The notes under the pieces were generated by a model that worked only from the letters and a program-made list of their open reading frames with translations, was not told the origin of the DNA and ran no database searches. This document shows, piece by piece, positions 56,463 to 64,000 of a stretch of DNA of 64,000 nt. Each line of letters starts with the position of its first letter. Position 1 is the stretch's first letter. Origin of the DNA: Cryptomeria japonica (lineage: Eukaryota; Streptophyta; Pinopsida; Cupressales; Cupressaceae); assembly GCF_030272615.1 (NCBI RefSeq), contig NC_081410.1, positions 222,381,415-222,445,414 on the forward strand. The letters are read 5' to 3'. The translations under genes and the position numbers were made by a program.

Positions 56463-56877
56463 CAATCAACTACACATTGTTCTAGACAACTTGAACTGCT
56501 CCTGGATCACCGCACATCGAATCCAGTAGCTCATCACGTGGTTATCACTTCATCCTATGCATTTTCTCATTCCCAAGATAAACAGTTATCTTCACGCACA
56601 CACTTTGAAACTTATCACACACATCATGCTTACGTGGCATCTCCGTCTATGATCACCATTTGATCATAGATCAACATAATCGATTCACCAAGCTCCATCG
56701 GTTAGGGTTTGGCATATCAACTGGTTAGGGTTACCGATTGATCACTCTGCTTCAAATACCAATACCGGTTTCCATCACTGCATCATTACCGGCTGCAATA
56801 CAACTCCATTACCGGTTACTATTGACATCAATGACAACCTTATACTTCATCAATGCAATCTTCATGTGATTCCAACA
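56463..56877 (-). repeat. LTR of G, U3-side piece
   Basis: On the minus strand starts TGTTGGAATCACATG at 56877 and carries TTGTCATTGATG about 35 bases in. Several ACCGG words. Confidence 0.8.
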
Positions 56878-57658
56878 TCTCATTCAAGAAGAATAAAGCC
56901 AAGAAAATAAGAAGTGTACCATATTTGAAGGTGTGCTTTTGACCCTGCTTAATCTTCTTCAAATTGCTCAATAACTCATTCAGGAGGGTTGTGCACACGT
57001 CATACCTTTTGTCTTCTTTCAGCATCTAATATGCAAGGTAAATGGTAGTACCGAAGACAAAATTGTACCTGCTTGATTGGTAAACCTTGTAACTGACGTC
57101 CATTTATGCAAATTTCACTTCATTCTCTATAATTTTATTTATGGTCATCGATCTTCTGTCAAATTTGGAGCCAGTGGTGGCTATCACTATGTCATTCGAC
57201 ACTTTCCTCGGGTTGGGCACTTCAGTGGTTTCATCTAGTCCTGTCATGGCTCAGATCACTTGTTTAGTAATCTTGTGCGGCCTATCAAGCCATATGAATT
57301 TATCATGAACTCGGATAAGAATGTACTAGATCCACTAAGCTTCGTCAAACAACAAAAAATGAACAAATTGTGAGAAACCCTTATCCTAAAGAACTTTGTA
57401 TTTGGGTTTGAGATTTCCCAAACTGTCTGCCAAGTGCAATTTGTACAGGTCTAACATATCGACATTTCCAAGCTCCTCAAGATCACAATGGATGTAGGTC
57501 ATGATATCTTCATTATGAAGCACGCAGTAGGGAAACAATGAAAATGCACCTTTCAGATCATCCTCAACTAACTTGAAAGGGTGTTTCTTGAAAATAGGTT
57601 TGGCCCTGTCCTTAATCTCAACCACCAAAGGGGTAGCAATACCAGAAGTTGAAGCCAT
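56878..57658 (-). pseudogene. ORF2 of element H, N-terminal part
   Basis: Starts MASTSGIATPL. One frame, broken by several TAG/TGA (for example near 57386 and 57027). Shares with B the segment DIMTYIHCDLEELGN and a RRSMTINKI region, and with A and C the segment YDVCTTLLNELLSNLKKIKQ followed by a hydrophobic LLIFLALFFLNEML block. G interrupts it at that block. Confidence 0.75.
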
Positions 57659-58048
57659 TTCAAATTCTAGGGTTTGCCAAAACTGAAAGCCTGAACAAAT
57701 AAATACCTTGATTCACAACCGGGAGCTGAAATTTGCTTTACGATTGTTGAAATCGCCAAATCAATTCACTATTCTTCTCTACATTGTTCGCTTGATCTCA
57801 TTGTGACAAATGAAACTTTGAAATGCACTTTTATCCTTTGAAAACCTAATTTTCCACTGTAATAAATGTTGCAAGTTACCTTGATTTTCATGAAGTCGCA
57901 TACCATAGCATCAAATCCTTTGTGAAACTTCTGGATAACATTTGTATACATGATCCAATCCTTCTACAATCTTTAGGAATCGATTGCAGACCACCGAAGA
58001 GGGGGTTCTTATAATTTGCATGAGAATCTCCCCCTAAGGCATAAAGCC
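57659..58048 (-). promoter_or_regulatory. ORF1-ORF2 spacer of H
   Basis: On the minus strand: AGGGGGAGATTC just after the ORF1 stop, then AAATTATAAGAAC, a weak TATA-like run. Same order as in A and C. Confidence 0.35.
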
Positions 58049-59198
58049 CTAGTTACTGGATGAAGATCCTCCACCGGAGTCAGGTGCAAATCCATTTTCT
58101 GCTTTAGATTCATCTTTTATAACCCACATCTTCTCATGTTTGTTGCCAATCTCTTCTACCTTCGCTTTTCCCTTCTCATCTAATTTTTTCTTGTCTATCA
58201 GATCACTATTCTTACTTCTACAGTACTTTGCAATGTGACCGATTTTGTTGCATGCACAGCAAACAACATTATTCTGCATAGGTTTGAAGTTCATTTGATT
58301 TGGTCTCATCCTACATTGGTTAGAGATATGTCCAAACATTCCACAAGCATAGCACCTTTTATTTTGGAAGTTATTTGTTACTACTCTACACATATTTGAC
58401 TTGTGACCAAAATTATTGCATATAAAACATGGACCGATAAAGGTAGGAGCATTATTCATGTTATTCATTCCATTATTCATCCTACTTTTGCATTGATTCG
58501 CCATATGACCAAATTTATTGCAAGTAAAATATCTATCGTTGAATTTATGAGCATTAGGCTATCTTACTAGAGGATTATTACTCTTCTTCTAATCAGGTTT
58601 TGTATTGCCTTGTCCTGATCTAGAGGATTCTCCTTTCTCAAATCCAAGTCCTTGCATGTCCTTTCCATGTCTCTGACTTTCTAACATCTCATCAATCCTT
58701 GTTGAGATAGCTTTGAATTTTTTTTTGTAGTCCTTATCAATAGAAATTTCATCTCTTAAGGTAGCAATCTGTCTTTCAAGCTCTTGACTATGTCAACTCA
58801 AGCTTCAATTGATCATTCTCATAGATAAGCCTGAAGCATTCATCATATCTTTCCTTCAATGATTTTGTCAAATTCTCTTCATTCTTCTTCTGGTCCTCAA
58901 TCTCCTTAGTCGCCCTCATCACAATGGATTGCATCTCATTCTTCAAGGCAACAAATTATCTCTCAAGCTTGTTAACTTCATCATCTTTACCCTGATATTC
59001 CATGATATAATCTTCTTTATCCTTCATCTTGTCCATCAATTTTTTCCTCTTGTCTCTTGAAGTGTTTGCTTGATCCTTCAAGTCATTGATAAAATCATCA
59101 GCATCATTCACGTTTTTCTTCAAGGTACAGATCTCATTTCTAGCTAGATCAAGATCCTCAAGTGCCACATTGAGGTGTCTCTAAAAACCGGAATCCAT
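58049..59198 (-). pseudogene. ORF1 of element H: coiled coil plus zinc knuckles
   Basis: Starts MDSGF at 59198 with a stop at the next codon (CAG position). Coiled coil, then at least four CCHC-type knuckles (58550-58180): CNKFGH, CFICNNFGHKSNMC, CYACGMFGHISNQC, CCACNKIGHIAKYC. Ends GGGSSSSN, TAG 58049-58051. Frameshifted and stop-ridden between about 58560 and 58950. Confidence 0.75.
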
Positions 59199-59252
59199 TG
59201 AATCAATCTCTCGAACCTTCCTCAAGTGGTTGATCTTCCTCAAAGGTACTAT

Positions 59253-59264
59253 GCTCTTATACCA
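59253..59264 (-). promoter_or_regulatory. Primer binding site of H, one mismatch
   Basis: Reads TGGTATAAGAGC on the minus strand, one base off TGGTATCAGAGC. Confidence 0.8.
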
Positions 59265-59266
59265 AT

Positions 59267-59817
59267 TGTTGGAATCAGGGATCACTAAAGGGGGGGTGAA
59301 TCAGTGATCTACCGGTTACAATATTTTCAAACTTAACTTTAAACCACCAAAAGCAAATACTTGAAACTAAAATGCAGAAACATAAAACAAACAACCAAAA
59401 GATCATAACACCGGATTTTTACGTGGAAACCCAAATGGGAAAAACCACAGTGGGATTTGAACCCACAATATTATTCTACTATGGCCAGTAGTAAAATAAT
59501 ATTACAAAATTGGGAATGCACGGGCATCAGGCACACTGCCTAGAGCTCACTGCTCAATTCCAATAACCTGAAAGGCTACAACCATCAAGGAAGTCTCACT
59601 AACTTACAAGATAGTTACAGTGATTAATTACAATGAATGAACTCTGAAATAGCATCTACAATGCCTGGATGAGTTCCGATTAAGTACTGAATACATTGAC
59701 TGGATCACCTTCTCTGATCTACCATGTTCTTTGTCTCAATCAACTACCAGATCAAGAACGCACACATGAAACTGTGCCTAAATGGATTATTGATCACCTC
59801 TTGCTCGTGTTAGAGTA
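59267..59817 (-). repeat. LTR of H, U5-side piece
   Basis: Carries the U5 stem-loop (GATCACT 59280-59286 with AGTGATC 59303-59309) around a C7 loop on the minus strand. Confidence 0.85.
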
Positions 59818-60163
59818 TTCGAGTATTTACTTGATTAATTAAACATTATTTGTTTAATTATTTAAGTTCCCTTTATCTCTTTTACACTTAAGCTAACTTT
59901 AGGTGCATATAATTGATTATTTTAATTAATTATTATGTGCAAACCTAGGTTTTCCCTTTTAGGGTTTCTTGACCTATTAAAGGTTGAGTTCTTTCTTTTC
60001 ATTGTATGAAGAAGGATTATTATTGACAATACATTTTGGAGCATATTTTTCTTGTGTATTCTTTCCTTCTGTGATTTGCTTCATTTCTTTTCCTTGTAAC
60101 AGGTTTTTCAGCTTGCAGAGATTATTTGGGCTCCTGTGGTGTTGTATTTTCTCAACTCCTATA
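59818..60163 (+). repeat. 5' LTR of K
   Basis: 346 bases, starts TGTTAGAGT and ends ACTCCTATA, an imperfect inverted pair. AT-rich inverted words around TTAATTAAAC and GTTTAATTA. Confidence 0.88.
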
Positions 60164-62336
60164 TGGTATCAAAGCTTCAGATCTGCAGTTACCTGTTCTT
60201 GTTCTGAGAATTTTTGCTTTGGAAGCAGATCTGGGGTTTCAGGAATTTTTTATGTACCTAGAGTTTGACCTTTTATTTGGACACTTTGGGCCTAAATGGA
60301 CCTCACCATCGTGCTTAGAAGGCCCAAAAACCCCTATGGTCATATAAAATTCGACCTATTTTGGTTCCTAAGCCTCTGGGAGCATTTTTTCTCCAGATCC
60401 AAGTCGTACGACCCTGGCACGTAGTTCGAGAAAAAAAATTATTTTGCCTTTTTACGGCATGCAGGCTGGATTTTGATTTTTTATTAAAAAAAATTCAAAA
60501 AAATCAAAAGAAAAAAAAGAGGAGAAAAAGGGTTTCAAAAAAAATTTGTTGTTTTGCAAAAGTTTTTTTGGGGGGGGTTCCCATGGTACGCAGGGTACCA
60601 TGGGCCCCCTGCCCCTGCCGCTCCCGCAGACCTACAGGCCTTGGGCCCCGCACCTCCGGTCTCCGGCCCCCTGCCGGCCTCCCTACATCCTCAGGCCACC
60701 GGCAGTGTTTCCCCGGCCCCCGTCGGTCCTCTGGTTTCCCGGCCCTGCCAGTCCTCTGGCTCCCCGGCCTCCCGCTGTCGGAGCTCAGCCCAGATCCGCC
60801 CGCCTGCACCTCTGCACTCAGCCCCGGCCTCCCCGCCGCCTGCATCTCCCGCCGATGGCCTCCTTGTGGCCACCGCTTCCTGGCCCCCACGCTCAGCCCC
60901 GGCCTGCTCCGCTCCCAGATGCCGCTCCGCCCGGCCCACTTCGCCACCCGGCCACCTGGCTCCGCCGCCCGACCACCCAGCCACCGGGCCCGCTCCGCCA
61001 GTGGCTGTCCCTGGCTCCTCCACCCGACTGCCACCAAATCTCCTCCCGACCACCAGAGCTCTGCCCAGCCTCCACTGAAGCGCCACTCGGCCACCACCCA
61101 CTGGCCACCGGACCACCAAAGAGCCACCAGACCTCCTTTTTTGGCCTTTTTCAGGGGGGGGTTTGGTTTTTTGGCTCTATCTTGGACATACGGAGTCATT
61201 TTTTCAAAAACAAATAGGCGTCGGAAAGATGGTTCCGAGCCCGACCTCATGGTATTGGTAATTTTTTCCAATTTTTCTGTTTGACTATGTTTTTTTTCCA
61301 GTCAAAGTGAGGTCTAGTTTTTGCACTCCGGGAGCCATAGAATGAGCATCCAAACTCCGTTTTTCAAAAAAATTATATTTTTGGAAAGCGTGTGTTGTGA
61401 ATTTTCCAGCCATCTAAGTTTTATTTCCATTTTCTACTCCATGCATATTTTATTCATTTTTTTTCTTTTCAGCACTCTGGTGGATATCGTGGTTGTTTCA
61501 GGTCCTGGGATCTCTTCTCTGAGTAGGATGTCTCTATTTTGGTTCACGTTTCTATTTCCAGTCTTCTTATCATTGTAGCTTGTATTTATGCAAACGCACT
61601 GAGATAAAGTGTCATCATGCATTGTTTACTTGGAATCTTGCATATCTTGTGTCTTGTTGTACATGCACTATTGATCAAGTGCCATTAGGGGGTTGATGTT
61701 TGCCTGTTGTTTGCCATCCTCCTTTGTCTAATGAGTGTTTCTTCCATGACATTCGTCTCATGATGTGTGTCAAGTGAGTGTTCCTTCCATGACACCATGT
61801 ACTTTTCTCAGCACCTTTGATGTTCCTGGTTCTTCGTCATGCAGTTTTTCTTGGTTGTTCTTTTCAGTGTTCCTGTCCCTCTCCCTTGTCAGCATTATGG
61901 GGAGGTTTTTCCTATTGGTTCTAATGCTTCCATGGTTTGATTGATCAGCTCTTCAGGCTTTTGTGTTTTCATGCCATCTGTATCTTCGATTTCAGTTGTT
62001 TGCCTTATTTGCCTTCTGATTCGAGTAGTGTCATTTGAGGGCACTCATACAGATTATAGTCTTCTCTACCTGGTCATGTTCTATTCAGTGGAGGTTCTTC
62101 AGATCAGCAGTTATTCTTCGACAGAGTTTGTAGGTTCTTCATGCTTCAGTGGTATTCTTTTCCATCTCTTTTTGGAATAGAGTTTTGTTCCCACGTGGTT
62201 TTCTCTATTTCTCCAGTTCATAGAGATTCCATTGTATTTGGGTACCTGATCAGGCCTTGTTGCCGGGACCCATCTTTATTGTTTTCAGTAGTTGTTCTAG
62301 GTTTTAGCTTCTCCCTAAGTCTAGCTCAAGGGGGGG
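60164..62336 (+). other. Internal region of K
   Basis: No supported gene. 60565-61130 is strikingly GC-rich and Pro/Ala-coding in all + frames. A perfect hairpin CCCATGGTAC (60580-60589) / GTACCATGGG (60595-60604) opens it, after a G run. CAGATCTGC and GCAGATCTG near 60180 and 60226 form another inverted pair. The rest (61140-62336) is T-rich. Confidence 0.7.
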
Positions 62337-62693
62337 TGTTAGAGTATTCGGGTATTTACTTGATTAATTTAAACATTATTTGTTTAATTATTTAAGTTCC
62401 CCTTATCTCTTTTACACTTAAGCTAACTTTAGGTGCATATAATTGATTATTTTAATTAATTATTATGTGCAAACCTAGGTTTTCCCTTTTAGGGTTTCTT
62501 GACCTATTAAAGGTTGAGTTCTTTCTTTTCATTGTATGAAGAAGGATTATTGTTGACAATACATTTTGGAGCATATTTTTCCTGTGTATTCTTTCCTTCT
62601 GTGATTTGCTTCATTGCTTCTCCTTGTAACAGGTTTTTCAACTTGCAGAGATTATTTGGGCTCCTGTCGTGTTGTATTTTCTCAACTCCTATA
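62337..62693 (+). repeat. 3' LTR of K
   Basis: 357 bases, very similar to the 5' copy; a handful of differences seen. Confidence 0.9.
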
Positions 62694-62698
62694 GCTCA

Positions 62699-63113
62699 CA
62701 TATGTTTGCATCATTCACCAAAAAGATCATCCACACCAAACTTATATATCAGCTATCACAAAATAGGTCATACATCATGTCATCTTGTTAGTGTAACGTG
62801 TAGTCACATGTCGGCTTGACCGAATCACAAAGGTTAAAAGTGGATCACCAAAACAATAATAAAATAATGTTTCTAAGTCCGCCCAATCATCCAAAACACA
62901 ATTCAATGCACTGCAATCACCTGAGAGCTTTTGAACCCAAAAATACTCTATTCTTCCTCAAATACCGGTTAACCAACTACCAGTTAACACCTACTTCTGG
63001 ATAAGAAGAACTACGATCACTAGATCGAATCTCCATGAAGAGTTGCCATCAATGACAACCCTAAGCCAATAATCGGCCACCAGAAACCATCATATGAGTG
63101 ACAATTGCTAACA
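62699..63113 (-). repeat. LTR of H, U3-side piece
   Basis: On the minus strand starts TGTTAGCAATTG and has TTGTCATTGATGG about 50 bases in. Confidence 0.8.
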
Positions 63114-64000
63114 AAAGATGAAGATGGAAGATCTACTAATAGATCGAGATATGTGGGATGTTGTTGATGTGAATGTCTCAAGACCCTTAGATCCTACTAT
63201 GGTTGCTCAATATGATATTATGAATCAAAAATCTAAGGGTATAATCAGATTGTGTCTGGTAAACTTTGTTCTAATCAATGTCCACAAAGAGAACACTGCA
63301 AAGAAGTTATGGACTAAGCTTGATGAAATGTATCAAGCGAAATCCTTACTGAATCAAATTTTCTTGAGGAATAAATTGTATTCCTTGAAGATTGAAGAGG
63401 GTGGATGAATTGCAGACCACCTAGAAGCATTTAATATGTTGGTGGATCAATTAGTATTCGTTGGTGTTAAGATGGATGAAGAGGAGAAATGCTAGATATT
63501 GCTTTGTTCTTTGTTTGATTTGTGGGATTTTCTTGTTATGGCTATTAGTTGTACTTCTATTATTTTGAAGTCTGAAGATGTGGTGGGTGCCCTAGTTGGT
63601 GAAGAAATGCGAAGGAGGGTATCCATCAATTTGAATGAATCCCTAATTGTTCGAGGAAGACCTAAGGAAAAGGGCAAGAAGAATGAGAAGCGCAATAAGT
63701 TCAAATCCAAAGGGGGTTCAAATCTCCTAGAAAGTCCAAAGTCATATTGCGGTAAACCAAGTCACATCTATAAGGACTACAAAGAAGACAAGAAGAAGAA
63801 AAAGAAGAAGTTTGATTCTGATTTTGAGTCTGAGAAGGAAGATGGTGATGCATTTATTGCAGCTTTAGCCACTCATGCAGGTAATGATGCATGGTTAATT
63901 GATTCAATTGCATCTTTTCATACAACTTCCAATAAAGATTGGTTTTCTGAATATGAAGAATTTAATAGAGGCAAGGTGTACTTGTGTGATGATTCACATT
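63114..64000 (+). pseudogene. Copia gag-protease start of element M (partial)
   Basis: Reads KMEDLLIDRDMWDVV, then a UBN2-type Copia gag (IIRLCLVNFVLINV, AKKLWTKLDEMY, LRNKLYSLKIEEG), a decayed zinc knuckle (YCGKPSHIYKDY, two Cys lost), a Lys-rich linker, and the protease start WLIDSIASFHTTSNKDWF, where the family has DSGASFH. Stops at 63406-63408 and 63493-63495. The first ~20 gag codons are missing because H inserted there. Cut by the window end. Confidence 0.85.

Larger units (their letters stand above)
13786..56877 (-). mobile_element. Element G: Copia retrotransposon, minus strand, heavily interrupted
   Basis: Reading leftward: LTR in three pieces (56463-56877, 46035-46300, 14621-15283), primer site (14607-14618), gag (14550-13786), then cut by A and leaving the window. 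The LTR pieces join exactly where E and D are excised at their duplications. The joined LTR is about 1.35 kb and runs from TGTTGG to ATTATCA. The right flank TCTCA (56878-56882) is the expected duplication; its partner is left of the window. G lies in ORF2 of H. Confidence 0.8.
59818..62693 (+). mobile_element. Element K: small non-autonomous LTR element with a GC-rich core
   Basis: LTRs 59818-60163 and 62337-62693, flanks GCTCG (59813-59817) and GCTCA (62694-62698), primer site TGGTATCAAAGC (60164-60175), purine tract AAGGGGGGG (62328-62336). Internal region 2.2 kb, no gag or pol motif. It interrupts the LTR of H. Confidence 0.88.
56878..63113 (-). mobile_element. Element H: pol-less LTR retrotransposon, minus strand, partial
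   Basis: Reading leftward: LTR (63113-62699 and 59817-59267, interrupted by K), mutated Met primer site, ORF1, spacer, ORF2 start, then cut by G at 56877. Protein content places it nearest to B. It lies within the gag coding region of M; AAAGA (63114-63118) is the candidate duplication. Confidence 0.82.

Noticed and set aside
60361-61284. Protein gene in element K
   Set aside because: Open frames on both strands and all + frames come from GC-rich composition; no domain and no ATG context of note.

Overview
The window looks like gene-poor intergenic DNA from a large-genome seed plant. It is AT-rich, I recognise no host gene, and essentially every base can be assigned to LTR retrotransposons nested inside one another. 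A gymnosperm is my guess from the overall character; nothing diagnostic was seen.

Nesting, outermost first. M is a Copia gag-pol running off the right edge (63114-64000, +). It contains H (56878-63113, -). H contains G in its ORF2 (G internal 13786-14620; LTR pieces 14621-15283, 46035-46300 and 56463-56877, all -) and the small element K in its LTR (59818-62693). G contains A (1-13785, +, left end outside the window) in its gag, and E (15284-46029, +) and D (46301-56457, +) in its LTR. A contains B (4642-12241), which contains solo LTR W (7935-8989). E contains C (18040-32448), which contains F (23126-29853, -). Target-site duplications support this: GAAGT for B, AGAAC for E, CATAG for D, GGATG for F, and near-perfect ones for C, K and W. 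The deepest chain is six levels: M>H>G>E>C>F or M>H>G>A>B>W.

Two groups of elements are present. Group 1 (A, C, B, H, plus LTRs of G and W) has a Copia-type initiator-Met primer site (TGGTATCAGAGC or a mutated form), LTRs starting TGTT, and a C-rich hairpin just before the LTR end. A, B, C and H have no visible pol. They carry ORF1 (coiled coil plus four CCHC zinc knuckles) and ORF2 (about 1000 residues, unrecognised fold, coiled-coil C-terminus), so they look like a pol-less lineage mobilised in trans. Group 2 is E and D. E is a Tat-like Ty3/gypsy element with gag, protease, G-patch, RT, two RNase H domains and integrase, plus an antisense gene with a plant mobile domain. D is a pol-less relative with an intact 957-codon ORF. 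E and D share the polypurine tract, the first LTR bases, a structured 5' leader block and a 3' motif.

Nearly all coding regions are dead. Most premature stops fit C-to-T change at CAA, CAG or CGA codons, and a long stretch of the E polyprotein has about twenty nonsense codons with almost no frameshift. This fits cytosine-methylation decay. The strongest leads are the covarying U5 hairpin, the pol-less ORF1/ORF2 lineage, the antisense mobile-domain gene, and the CGTCTGTG arrays that sit upstream of both the sense and the antisense reading frames of E.
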